From assembly GCA_001970955.1 (NCBI GenBank), contig MPUH01000205.1, positions 18,738 through 82,737 of the forward strand: a stretch of DNA of 64,000 nt, given 5' to 3'. This DNA comes from Stentor coeruleus (lineage: Eukaryota > Ciliophora > Heterotrichea > Heterotrichida > Stentoridae). Below, piece after piece: positions 38,297-48,009 of this stretch. Below the pieces are notes generated by a model. It saw only the letters and a program-made list of their open reading frames with translations. It ran no database searches and was not told the DNA's origin. The first letter of the stretch is position 1. Each line of letters starts with the position of its first letter. The translations under genes and the position numbers were made by a program.

Positions 38297-40843
38297 TTAC
38301 TTTCTTTTCGGTGGACGTACATAAGGTATATCATCAGGTTCTTCAACAATTTCCATCATCCTTGTTACATACCTATCAAAACTAGGTGCTTTAGGTTCAG
38401 GTTCAATAGCCCTATAAGCCCTTTCCAAATTAACAACAGCATCATCATGTGTATGAACCTCAGCTTCTAAATCAGGTTCCTTATCTGCTTCTCTTCCAGT
38501 CATCCTCTCAAAGTTCAAAACTCCTTTAACCCTAGGTTTAGCTGGATTTTCAGCAATACTTGGAATATCAATAAGAACAACATCTTCAGGCTCAAAAGAA
38601 AACTCTTCTCTACCAGTTTGCCTAGCCATATCAACAAGAGTCTTTGGGGGTTTTGGAGCTTCTGGTTCAATATTTATAACAACCATTTCTTCAGGTTCTA
38701 AAACCTCAGGATCTCTTCCTTGCTGTTTTTCCATATTAACTAACATTGGGGTTTTTTTCTTACCAACATAGTAATTAGGTTCAAGAATTAGTTCATTTTT
38801 ATCTGTATCTTCAGTATCAGCTTCAGGTCTTCCTAAGTTTTTATCCATATTCACCAACATTGGCACTCGTTTTTTCAAATAATCCACATTTGGTTCTAAT
38901 ATCAACTCAATCTTATCATCATAATCATCAATTTTCAACTCTTCCCTCCCTGTAGTTTTATCCATATTCACAAGCATTGGGACTTTAGATTTCACATATG
39001 GTTCTAAAATCAGAACATCCCCTTCTTTATCTTCTTCTTCAATTGTCCCCATAAAAGTTGGATCTCTAGACACAACTTTACCAAAATCAAAAGCTGGGAT
39101 TTTAGGTTTTATTGGCTCAAAGTCATAAGTTCCAACACTAGGATACTCAACTTCGCCTCTAAGTTTTTTATTTATTCTCTTTAAAGTTTCTTTATCTTTT
39201 TCTGATATAAGAAACTCATCATAATTCGTACTGGCAAAGCTAATTTCTGGGACTCGATCGAATTTTATATCAGAATCAACATCATAAAATTTCCATTGTT
39301 CAGGCTGAAACACTTTATCAGGTAAATGTTGTGGGGCAATTTCTACAGGTTGATGATATAAAAACCCAGGGATTCCAGGTTTGACAATATCATCTTTAAT
39401 AATCAAAGGTAGTCTATTATCAATTTCAATAGGTTTTTCTTTAGACTGGACAAATGGTAGGACATCAATATCAGATCTTTTTTCTACAAGTTTAAATGAT
39501 GGGTCATAAGCTCCAGGGCCAAGATAATCAGGGAATTCATAAGGTTGAAAATGTTCAGGGGCAATAAAAGCTTCAGGGATTCTAGGTTTGTTAAAGTTAT
39601 AATTAGGGTCTAATGTAGGTCTACGGTCGAATTCTAAAGATCTGGAACGTGGGGATATTGGAATATATCCTCCAATTATTGAAGAGTCTGAATCTGAAGA
39701 ATCGAAATAATGACCTGGGCCAGGGTATAAAAATCTAGGTTTATGCTCTGGAATCAGATCTTCATAGTATTTAACTTTACCTTTTATTGCAGGTTCAATA
39801 CTTGTAAAATCAGGATCATAACGACCAGGACCAAGCCTTGTATTAGTATATCTTATTGGGATTTCTGATATTGGTGCTATAACTCCTCCTAATACTCTAT
39901 GAGAAACAATATCAGGTAAATCTAAATTTCTTAATTTGTAGAGTATTGATTTCAAAGCTTCTCTTTTATTATCTTCAGCTTCACGGGCTAAAAGTTGTTC
40001 ATTTTTTTCAGTTTCTTGGACTATTTTTACATTTGGAATAGTTTTAAGGATAAAGTTGTAGTTTGGAAATAATGGAAGTTCTTCTTTTGGCTCAGGGTCT
40101 TTTATACGTTCTGATGTGCTGAATTTTGTGTTTTTTGAAGATCTTTCTACTAGGGTATATGATGGGATATAACTTCCTGGACCAACAGATTTTATTTCAG
40201 ATGGCTTTTTGTTTTGCTTTGCTGGAGATGAGTATAAAGCTGATGGGGCTGGGAATTTTACTATATTTTCTTTGGGGTTAAGCATTGACTTGTGGTTTAT
40301 TTGCTGATCCCACAACGCTTTAGCTTTAAAAAACTCTTCAAATTCTGTATCAGCAGTTGATATACTATGCATCTCTTGTTCTATACCTTCATTTATTAGA
40401 TATTCTTTTGGCTCTACAATCTTAAGCTTCAGTTCTTCGGTTTTAAATGGTTTAGCGCTTATGATTGGCGCTGTAGTTTTTTTCTTGATATAATCATAAT
40501 TTGGGTTTATCGGTATTGTAACTTCAGGTTTTTTTTGCTTTCCTTCACGCGGTAACTTTGAAATATATCCTCCTGCTACTCGTTTCCCCGGCCTTTCAGC
40601 TGAATATATAAAATCAGGCCCAGACATAGTTTTAGGATACAGTCTCCTTTCAGCAGTACCAAAAGTCCCTTTCCCAGCATTTTTTTGATTTTTCTCCTGC
40701 CCTTTTTCTATACCTTTCATACCCTCCTCTTTCTTCTTTTTCCTAATCTGTTCAATCCTCCTTTTCCTTTTTTCCTCTTTTTCAATCTCTTTTATCTTAT
40801 CCTCATCAATCTGTCCTTTAACAATACTAAATATCTCATCCAT
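38297..40843 (-). CDS. PG-rich (SHIPPO/STPGR) repeat protein
   Basis: 848 residues. After a Lys/Glu-rich N-terminus come sperm-tail PG-rich motifs: GPGSYIPSYTLVE, LGPGRYDPDFTS, YPGPGHYF, LGPGAYDPSFKLVEK and SVGTYDFEP. The C-terminal third holds five or six repeats of about 35 residues built on V-P-M-L-V-N-M-D-K-x-x-G-R, then VDMARQTGREE, LNFERMTGRE. Such proteins bind ciliary or cortical microtubules (inner-lumen or ribbon proteins). The gene lies 29 nt downstream of PIBF1 in the same direction. Confidence 0.85.
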   Translation of the reverse strand: MDEIFSIVKGQIDEDKIKEIEKEEKRKRRIEQIRKKKKEEGMKGIEKGQEKNQKNAGKGTFGTAERRLYPKTMSGPDFIYSAERPGKRVAGGYISKLPREGKQKKPEVTIPINPNYDYIKKKTTAPIISAKPFKTEELKLKIVEPKEYLINEGIEQEMHSISTADTEFEEFFKAKALWDQQINHKSMLNPKENIVKFPAPSALYSSPAKQNKKPSEIKSVGPGSYIPSYTLVERSSKNTKFSTSERIKDPEPKEELPLFPNYNFILKTIPNVKIVQETEKNEQLLAREAEDNKREALKSILYKLRNLDLPDIVSHRVLGGVIAPISEIPIRYTNTRLGPGRYDPDFTSIEPAIKGKVKYYEDLIPEHKPRFLYPGPGHYFDSSDSDSSIIGGYIPISPRSRSLEFDRRPTLDPNYNFNKPRIPEAFIAPEHFQPYEFPDYLGPGAYDPSFKLVEKRSDIDVLPFVQSKEKPIEIDNRLPLIIKDDIVKPGIPGFLYHQPVEIAPQHLPDKVFQPEQWKFYDVDSDIKFDRVPEISFASTNYDEFLISEKDKETLKRINKKLRGEVEYPSVGTYDFEPIKPKIPAFDFGKVVSRDPTFMGTIEEEDKEGDVLILEPYVKSKVPMLVNMDKTTGREELKIDDYDDKIELILEPNVDYLKKRVPMLVNMDKNLGRPEADTEDTDKNELILEPNYYVGKKKTPMLVNMEKQQGRDPEVLEPEEMVVINIEPEAPKPPKTLVDMARQTGREEFSFEPEDVVLIDIPSIAENPAKPRVKGVLNFERMTGREADKEPDLEAEVHTHDDAVVNLERAYRAIEPEPKAPSFDRYVTRMMEIVEEPDDIPYVRPPKRK

Positions 40844-40872
40844 TTTCCTTTATTATTATTATCCTAAAAAAA

Positions 40873-43125
40873 TTATTTATTCATTTTCCTCTTTAAAGTC
40901 TTAAACCATTGGGGAACATTTTCCTCTGCTTTACTTTTACTTTTACTTACAGGAGCTTCTTCATTAGTAAGCTGTGAAATCATAGTTTTCAAATTCTCAA
41001 TTGCATCTTTTTTACTTAAAATCTGTTTTATATCATTTTCTAACTCAATATTTTTCTTACACATAATTTCATATTCTGCAGCTACATCTGAAAGTTTTTG
41101 TTGTAATCTATTCATATTACGTCTTAAATCCCCAGCTTCTTTTTCTTTTTCTTCTAATTGTTTTATAAGATAAGCATAAGGTTGTTCAGTTTGGTTTAGT
41201 ATTTTTTTAGCAAATGCTAGTTCACTCATAGCATTTTCAAGATCAGATTTGTATTTGATATTTTCATTTCTTATTGTTTCTAATTGTTTTTGCTTGTCTT
41301 TTAATTGTTTTGCCAGGTCTAAGCTTTGTTGGATTCTTCTTTTAGCTGAAGTTGGGGCTTGGAAACCTTGTAGTTCTTGGTTTTTAACAGCTTCATCTAG
41401 TTCTTGTTCAATAAGCGCATATTGCATTAGATTTTCTCTAGCTACAGCCATTTGTGCTTTTAGTTCAGCATTTTCTTGAGCGCATTTGCTTTCTGATTTG
41501 TAAAATTCTTGTCTTAATACATCAACTTTAGCTTTGAGTAGTTCATTTTCTTCTTTACTATGCCTTAAAGCTCTTAATGTATCTTCATAAATATTATGAG
41601 TCCTTTCAGAATTCTCTGATTTAAGTCTAAGTTCGCTTCTTAACTCTTGTAAACTTTCTTCAAGTCTATTTTGTGTAGCTCTAAATTCAAGTAATAACAT
41701 ATCATAAGCTTCATTTTTATCTTTTAAATCCTGTTCAACTCTTAAAAGTTTCCTTTCAGAGTTTTCTTTTGCCTCATTTAAATACTCAACACGTTTTTCA
41801 TGCACTTCATTAAGATTGTTTTTTATAGACTCCATTTCTCTTGTATGCCTGTCTCTAAGTTCATTGATTTCTTTACGGAATTTATCTTCATAAGATAATG
41901 ATGTATCTGTTTTTGTATCCAAAAGTCGGTTTAGATAATTTTGTGCTGAATTTTTAGCTTCGACAATTTCGATTTCTAGTCGGTCGTTACGGTCTTCAAG
42001 TCTTTGAAGCTTGTCTTGTAAGGATGCGTTTTGCTTTGTTAAATACTCTTTATCTCTTTGTAACAAGTCCAACTCTTTACCTTTAGTTTCTAATAACAAT
42101 CTATAATCTTCTTTTTCTCTAGTCAATTGGGTTATTTGTTTTAACTGTATTTCAACTTGGTTTTCTAATTTCGACTTCTGTTGGAGTTCTTTTTTCAGTT
42201 CTCTTTCAACTTCATCAAACCTAATCGCTTTATCTCGATTTTCCTCTATTTTCTTCATCGCCCCATCTAATTGTTTATGTATTCTCGAATTTTCAGTTAT
42301 AAGTTCCTCATGTTTTCTCTCAAGATCCTTTAAATAACTCCCAGAACTTGCTTGAACATGATTTAACTCTTTTTCTGCTCTTTGAAGCTTTTCTGCTGAT
42401 ATTTGATATTCAGTTCTTAATTCATCAAGTTCTTTTCTATTTTTGTCATGGTTATTTTTATATACTTTTACTGTTTCATATACACGAGCTAGAATCCAAT
42501 CTTTTAACGGNATTTGATATTCAGTTCTTAATTCATCAAGTTCTTTTCTATTTTTGTCATGGTTATTTTTATATATTTTTACTGTTTCATATACACGAGC
42601 TAGAATCCAATCTTTTAACGGTCGTTCTGGTTCTGGAACTTTTTTTATATCGTAATAATGGTCTTCAGATATAAAAAGTTCTTTTAAATCAGCTTTGAGC
42701 GTTGTCACACGTTCTTTGATTGATGGAGCTTCTTGTTGGAGTTTTTTACATTGTGATCTAAGTTCTTCCATTTCAGAAACAGTTGCTTGTTGATATGCAC
42801 GGAGTTCATTTTTACTTGTTGTTCGAGCTACTTCAAGAGCATCTTGTAATGTATGCTTTTCAAATTGACTTTCTTTAAGACGTCCGGCCAGGTCACGAAT
42901 TTGCCTTTCGTAGTCATCTCGCATGTGCCTGATTTCTCTCTGAAGACGATCAGTGTCGAATAGCCCGCGTGGTTCAGGAGTCCATCTATTCATACTATGA
43001 CTTTCACTTAAGTCATCTTCACTTTCACTTACTGGAATACCTGTTACAAGGATTTTCAAATCTTCTTTTGTGATAACAGAACCTTCGATGTTCAATTCGT
43101 GAAGAAGTTTCGGTAAGTCGTCCAT
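40873..43125 (-). CDS. PIBF1: PIBF1/CEP90 centriolar satellite protein (broken by an assembly gap)
   Basis: 750 codons including an artificial duplicate around the N at 42511; the real protein is about 713 residues. Coiled coil nearly throughout. Family-specific blocks are SYEDKFRKEINELRDRH, APTSAKRRIQQSLDLAKQL, LNQTEQPYAYLIKQLEEKE and a C-terminal VPQWFKTLKRKM, corresponding to blocks in animal PIBF1. CEP90/PIBF1 acts at centriolar distal appendages and satellites in ciliogenesis; here it probably serves basal bodies. The first 50 residues are acidic and serine-rich. Confidence 0.92.
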   Translation of the reverse strand: MDDLPKLLHELNIEGSVITKEDLKILVTGIPVSESEDDLSESHSMNRWTPEPRGLFDTDRLQREIRHMRDDYERQIRDLAGRLKESQFEKHTLQDALEVARTTSKNELRAYQQATVSEMEELRSQCKKLQQEAPSIKERVTTLKADLKELFISEDHYYDIKKVPEPERPLKDWILARVYETVKIYKNNHDKNRKELDELRTEYQXPLKDWILARVYETVKVYKNNHDKNRKELDELRTEYQISAEKLQRAEKELNHVQASSGSYLKDLERKHEELITENSRIHKQLDGAMKKIEENRDKAIRFDEVERELKKELQQKSKLENQVEIQLKQITQLTREKEDYRLLLETKGKELDLLQRDKEYLTKQNASLQDKLQRLEDRNDRLEIEIVEAKNSAQNYLNRLLDTKTDTSLSYEDKFRKEINELRDRHTREMESIKNNLNEVHEKRVEYLNEAKENSERKLLRVEQDLKDKNEAYDMLLLEFRATQNRLEESLQELRSELRLKSENSERTHNIYEDTLRALRHSKEENELLKAKVDVLRQEFYKSESKCAQENAELKAQMAVARENLMQYALIEQELDEAVKNQELQGFQAPTSAKRRIQQSLDLAKQLKDKQKQLETIRNENIKYKSDLENAMSELAFAKKILNQTEQPYAYLIKQLEEKEKEAGDLRRNMNRLQQKLSDVAAEYEIMCKKNIELENDIKQILSKKDAIENLKTMISQLTNEEAPVSKSKSKAEENVPQWFKTLKRKMNK
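42401..42621. repeat. assembly gap with 110-bp flanking duplicate
   Basis: N at 42511; copies 42401-42510 and 42512-42621 differ at one base (tatacttt versus tatatttt). It adds false residues to PIBF1. Confidence 0.92.
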
Positions 43126-43311
43126 TTTATTTAAATGTGACCCATATTTGATAATGCTGAGAAATTGGTATATTTTAAAGGTTTTGATGTAGAGATAAGG
43201 ATTAAGGGTTTTTTCAAGGTAGTTATATATGGAAAATCATGTGGTTTTTATTAGAAGATTTAAATAATTACGATTATTGGGTATTAGATATGAACAAATA
43301 ATGGAATAAGA

Positions 43312-44112
43312 ATGATTTACTTAGATCCTAAGAGCATTATAAAAAAGTATGTAAGGAAGATAAACAAGGCTGAAAAGAACCGCATTCGAAATGAGATTGA
43401 TGCTATTACTAGAATACTTGACGATAACTTTAGGCAGATAAGACGGAAGGAAGACTCGGTCAATTATGATAAACTTGAAAGTGCCTATGTTGCTGAATAT
43501 CTAAAAAGACAGATGCAACGAGATCATCAGACTCGTTCTCAATTAAAACTATCAAAAAATACTTCAAGCGATGCTAGTGCTAGTTCTTTACCAATTATGC
43601 CTGAAAGAGATTTTTCATGTAAAAGCACTGATAATTTAAACAAATCATTATATGTACTACATGATGGAGAAAACTCAATAAGCACAGCATCAAAAAGTCC
43701 TAATATAGCATATTTAGAAACCAAAAATTCAGCTTCATCAGAATATGTGAATAAATCGTTACAATCGATACCTGAGTATTCTTATCGTAGACCTACTATG
43801 CTTAGAGATAATAGTTTGCCAAATATAAATGAAAAAAGGAATAATTTTAGAATTGTAGCTGAATCTCATGAAACTAAAGCAAAAACTCCAGATCATTGCA
43901 CTTCATCATTACCAATTATTCCTAAAGAACGATTAAGACATATTCCAAACAATAAAAACAAAGCTATGAATGAATATTATTTAACCCATGTTAAACCAAA
44001 TTTTTCTCCGAATCCTAATTCATCAAAACAAATCGAACTTACGCTGAAATCATATAACTCAGAAAGCAAAAAAAGTTTTAGGGATTTCAAAATTGTTAAA
44101 TTATTCGGATAG
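43312..44112 (+). CDS. hypothetical Ser/Lys-rich protein
   Basis: 266 residues. N-terminal helical part (MIYLDPKSIIKKYVRKINKA), the rest probably disordered. A short motif recurs: SSLPIMPERD at about 88, SLPNINEKR at about 168 and SSLPIIPKER at about 200, possibly a repeated docking site. No known family. It is transcribed divergently from PIBF1 across 186 bp. Confidence 0.6.
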   Translation: MIYLDPKSIIKKYVRKINKAEKNRIRNEIDAITRILDDNFRQIRRKEDSVNYDKLESAYVAEYLKRQMQRDHQTRSQLKLSKNTSSDASASSLPIMPERDFSCKSTDNLNKSLYVLHDGENSISTASKSPNIAYLETKNSASSEYVNKSLQSIPEYSYRRPTMLRDNSLPNINEKRNNFRIVAESHETKAKTPDHCTSSLPIIPKERLRHIPNNKNKAMNEYYLTHVKPNFSPNPNSSKQIELTLKSYNSESKKSFRDFKIVKLFG

Positions 44113-44243
44113 CAGGTTTTTATTCATTAATATTATTATAATCTATTAAAACATATAAGTATTTATATATAAATAAACTACCTTAAAGTTCAATTATCAT
44201 AAACTTATATTCATATGTCACCATATTATTCTATTATTATCTG

Positions 44244-44963
44244 ATGAATCTAAAAGTTAAGAATGTCAAAGGAGGAGACAAGCAAGTATCGGTCTCAGAA
44301 GATGCATCAGTTCTTACTCTAAAATCTATGATCCATACAGAGCTTGGCGTTCAAGTACAGCACCAAAAACTGTTATTCAAAGGCCGAATCTTAGATGATT
44401 CAAAACTTCTATCTGAATATTCTATAAAAAACAATGATACAATCTTTCTTATGGTCTCACAATCCCAACCATCTCAGCCTGATCCAGTTCTAAGCAATCC
44501 ACAACCTGTATCTATTCCCCCAGCCCCAGAGCCTCCAAGAGCACAACAATCAGAACCAAGACCATCACATAATGTTCCAAGGGCACATGAAGATCATAAA
44601 ACATCAGGCCATCCAAGACCTAGAGTTACAGGGAAATTTGATTTCCTATTAGAAAATCCTGACTTCCAAACCATACTTCAAACAATAAGAAATGACCCAA
44701 GAACTTTTGAAAGTTTTATTATACAACTTGAGCAGCAAAATCCAGAATTATATGATCTTATTATTAAAAATAAAAAGGAGTTTATTGAAATTGTCCGTGA
44801 AAGAGAAACAGAAACTGATCAGGTCCAACTATCAAAAGAAGAATTTAAGCAGGTGAAGGAACTTATGGAACTTGGATTTTCGGCTCAGGACTGCTTAGAA
44901 GCTTATCTCAGCTGTGGCAAAAACAAGGAACTTGCTGCAAATTATTTGTTCAGTAATAGATAA
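44244..44963 (+). CDS. RAD23: Rad23-like ubiquitin receptor with one UBA
   Basis: 239 residues. Ubiquitin-like domain at 1-72 (LLFKGRILDDSKLLSEYSIK), Pro/Ser linker (73-130), an XPC-binding/STI1-like domain at about 133-182 (NPDFQTILQTIRNDPRTF, IIQLEQQNPELYDLI) and a C-terminal UBA at about 197-238 (KELMELGFSAQDCLEAY, AANYLF). Canonical Rad23 has two UBAs; the one between UBL and XPC-binding domains is absent here. It shuttles ubiquitylated cargo to the proteasome and supports nucleotide excision repair. Confidence 0.9.
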   Translation: MNLKVKNVKGGDKQVSVSEDASVLTLKSMIHTELGVQVQHQKLLFKGRILDDSKLLSEYSIKNNDTIFLMVSQSQPSQPDPVLSNPQPVSIPPAPEPPRAQQSEPRPSHNVPRAHEDHKTSGHPRPRVTGKFDFLLENPDFQTILQTIRNDPRTFESFIIQLEQQNPELYDLIIKNKKEFIEIVRERETETDQVQLSKEEFKQVKELMELGFSAQDCLEAYLSCGKNKELAANYLFSNR

Positions 44964-45479
44964 TAATCTATATTGATTTAATTATCAGACTATAGTAAAA
45001 TTACAATTAAATTTACCTATATACAATAGGTTTGTTAGTAAGAATTAGACTTTTGATAAGTATTTGAAGTTTGATTGAGGATGTCTTGGAGATTATAATA
45101 AATTTCTAGTTTCAGAGAAATTTGTTGTAGTTTTTAGAAGTCCTGAGTTTACTTTTGTGATAATTTTCTTTATTTCTTTAACTGGAGGTAAAAAGTTTTC
45201 GAAATAGCTGAAGATTTTAATACTTTTTTGTATATGAAGCGTAGTGGGTTTGAGAGTAGATTATAAAAATTGATGTGTGTTGGAATGATGGAGTAAAAAT
45301 ATTAGATAAATTCATTATAATAAAGTTGGAAGTGTAAAGTGAAAAGTTAGGGTGTAGAAGCTTTTATAAGTTTTATTGAGTTGAAGTTTAGATTTGGCTA
45401 ATAGCTTATAAAATCAGATTTCAGAAGAAGCTATTTGTAGTATTTCTTATTGAAACATAGTCTCTATTCATATAATATA
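44964..45479. other. intergenic between Rad23 and CDK genes
   Basis: The plus strand is G/T-rich for most of its length, as is usual downstream of plus genes here. No gene or RNA recognised. Confidence 0.45.
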
Positions 45480-45629
45480 TAAACTTATGAGCTGCACCCC
45501 AATAGATCGCTACCAAAAAATAGAAAAAATCGGCGAAGGGACTTACGGTGTAGTTAAACTTATGAGCTGCACCCCAATAGATCGCTACCAAAAAATAGAA
45601 AAAATCGGCGAAGGGACTTACGGTGTAGT
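45480..45629. repeat. 75-bp perfect tandem duplication at the CDK start
   Basis: Copies 45480-45554 and 45555-45629 are identical and directly adjacent, covering the start codon and the Gly-rich loop. The unit is 25 codons, so the frame stays open. It resembles the N-flanked contig overlaps but has no N. Confidence 0.9.
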
Positions 45630-46452
45630 CTACAAAGCTCGAGACACAATCACAAATGAAATCGTCGCCCTAAAAAAAATCCGCCTTGAAGGTGAAGACG
45701 AGGGTGTTCCCCCAACTGCAATCCGAGAAATATCAGTTCTAAAAGAAATCTCTCATGAAAATATCGTAAAATTAAAAGATATTGTCCATAGCGAAGCTCG
45801 ACTCTACTTAATATTCGAATACCTAGAAAAAGACCTTAGAAACTTTATCGAATCAACTAAAGAAATCCCTGAAAACCTTATAAAAAAGTTCTTAGTCCAG
45901 ATTCTAACCGCAGTAAGTCATTGTCATCAGCATAGAATACTTCATAGAGATCTTAAACCCCAAAACCTTCTTATAAACAATAGACAAATAATAAAACTTG
46001 CTGATTTTGGCTTAGCTCGATCATTTTGTTTACCTATGAAAACATATACTCATGAAGTTGTAACATTATGGTATAGAGCTCCTGAAATTTTAATGGGTAC
46101 TAAAAAATATAGTACTCCTATTGATATATGGTCTATTGGATGTATTTTTGCAGAATTAGCTACTGGAAAACCAATTTTTGCTGGGGATTCAGAAATTGAC
46201 CAATTGTTTAAGATTTTTAAGATCTTAGGAACACCTGATGAGGAAAATTATCCTGGGGTTAGTTTGTTGCCTGATTATAAAAATACGTTTCCGAAGTGGA
46301 GAGGGGTGAATTTGGCTGATGAAGTCCATGGGATAAATGATGAAGGAATCGATTTGCTTTCGCAAATGCTGGCTATTGATCCTTTGTTGAGGATATCGGC
46401 AAGAAATGCACTTAATCATCCTTATCTTCGAAATGCAGTATTAGTTAGTTAA
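45562..46452 (+). CDS. cyclin-dependent kinase, CDK1/CDK2-type
   Basis: 296 residues from the ATG in the second repeat copy; an upstream ATG at 45487 would add a duplicated 25-residue prefix. Gly loop GEGTYGVVY (16-24), ATP Lys in ALKKI (38), cyclin-binding helix PPTAIRE at 50-56 (PSTAIRE in most CDK1/2), catalytic [17 protein letters not shown]-loop [17 protein letters not shown] and [13 protein letters not shown]. All catalytic residues are present. The N-terminal Thr-Tyr inhibitory pair is kept (G-T-Y). It is a core cell-cycle kinase candidate; Ser to Pro in PSTAIRE may affect cyclin choice. Confidence 0.95.
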   Translation: MSCTPIDRYQKIEKIGEGTYGVVYKARDTITNEIVALKKIRLEGEDEGVPPTAIREISVLKEISHENIVKLKDIVHSEARLYLIFEYLEKDLRNFIESTKEIPENLIKKFLVQILTAVSHCHQHRILHRDLKPQNLLINNRQIIKLADFGLARSFCLPMKTYTHEVVTLWYRAPEILMGTKKYSTPIDIWSIGCIFAELATGKPIFAGDSEIDQLFKIFKILGTPDEENYPGVSLLPDYKNTFPKWRGVNLADEVHGINDEGIDLLSQMLAIDPLLRISARNALNHPYLRNAVLVS

Positions 46453-46705
46453 TGATATTTATATTATGAATTTTTTTTTTATAGATTGTTTGTATATGTA
46501 TGTATATTTTATTATAAGGTTAGGGATATAGATTTTGAAGTTGTGTAAAAATTTTATTGATAAAACTTGAATATAAGTCGAATAAATCAAAAAATATTTT
46601 AGATTTCTAAAAGGTATTTTGGTATGATCTAATATATATTATCCTTAGTAAACCCAATATAGCATTATCAATAATATTTTGCAACAATCTAAAACCATAT
46701 CTTAT

Positions 46706-47402
46706 CTAATTTTTATGCTTTTTAACCACCGGGTTCAAAGATTTCATAAAATCCTCTTCAAGCTTTAAACTTTCTGCCGACTGTTTTTCAGCAATAATCT
46801 TTTCCTTAACATCATTAAGTAAAACCATAAACTTAGCAGCAAGTAAAATTCCAGTTTCTTCCCTCATTTTTACAACCTGATTATTAGTTTCTTCAATCCT
46901 ATTTGCTAATATTTTATAATCCTCAATCTCTTTATTCTGCCTAGCAATTATATTCTAAATAAAAACTCACATCTTTTATTTCACAGACCTTTAATACATT
47001 AAACATAAATTCTTGAAATGGATCTCCAAGAAAACTTTTGATTAAAATGGTTTTAAAGCAATTCACAAATGATGTCCCAATCGAATTAATTTTATATAAA
47101 ATTTCTACTGCTGCTGTGTTTTCTTCATCTTCTATAGTAAATTTTAATATGAATTCTTGGGTGTTTTCTCGAAATGCTCGTTTTAAGTTAGCGAAAAAGC
47201 TGTTAAGGGTAAATGACTGGTTACAAGAATTGGTCAGAATGTCAGAGTCTGAGTAAAATACAGAACCATTTGCTAATATCCAAAGCTTACAAAGAGGGAA
47301 ATTTCCTATTATTGATTGAGGCTCTGTATACCAAAAACTACAGATCATAATATCATCGCCGCTTTGAGTTTTTATGCTGCTGAAGTATGCATCTGCAAAC
47401 AT
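46706..47402 (-). CDS. XLF/XRCC4-like protein (two exons)
   Basis: Two exons, 47402-46971 and 46954-46706, join in phase to 226 residues after removing the 16-nt intron. The N-terminal ~125 residues are beta-rich (ICSFWYTEPQSIIG, LCKLWILANGSVFYSD). A long helix begins near 140 (NVLKVCEIKDNIIARQNKEI, then EDYKILANRIEET), and the C-terminus is basic (NPVVKKHKN). A beta head followed by a coiled coil with KD-x-EI-x-x-Y resembles XLF/XRCC4-fold NHEJ proteins. Without the intron the frame hits a TAG after YLEYNC. The family call is an inference from fold order and short motifs. Confidence 0.6.
46955..46970 (-). other. 16-nt spliceosomal intron
   Basis: In the sense direction GTGAGTTTTTATTTAG. Removing it joins ...EIKD to NIIARQ..., converting a premature stop into 83 further codons. 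Size and GT..AG ends match Stentor micro-introns. Confidence 0.88.
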
Positions 47403-48009
47403 TTTAAAATTTATATAATATTTAATGATATAATTATTGTATTTTATATACAAGTTGTATATTGGGGGCTAATGTTTTTGTAAGGTTTTATATAGTTTTG
47501 TTTATAAAAAATTGTTTTTGGAACTTTGTGTTATAAAATTGTATTTTTATTATTTTGTTGAAGACAGATGAAATTTAAAGCAAATTGTGTTGGAATTAAT
47601 AGGATATAGACAAATTATATTTAGAGGATATATTTTTGTTAACTTTATAAATAATTTCATTTAGGTATTCTAGTTAAATAACAGTAGCATATTATAAAAT
47701 TTCTCTTTTAGATTTTGATTTATTATTTCTATTTTAATACTACATATTAAGAAAAGTTATAGAAAGAAAATTTGAGTTAATCTTATTCTTTTTTTATGAC
47801 TGATACAAATTTTAAAATAATCTTCTATTAAAATTCCTATTCATTAAAACCATAACCATAAACCTATAATCAAAACCAATCTTTCTCTATCATTTACTTA
47901 AAAAAACCAAATCTGAAATTTATATTAATAAAAAATTATTCATCAAAACTTCAGCAAATTAAATTACACTTTAATTATAAACCCTACTGATTTGTTTATA
48001 TATTCATCA
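47403..48009. other. intergenic, no gene seen
   Basis: AT-rich spacer between two minus-strand genes, G-leaning then C-leaning on the plus strand. No gene recognised. Confidence 0.45.

Noticed and set aside
45487-45561. N-terminal 25-residue extension of the CDK
   Set aside because: Exact duplicate of the true N-terminus, most likely an assembly artefact.
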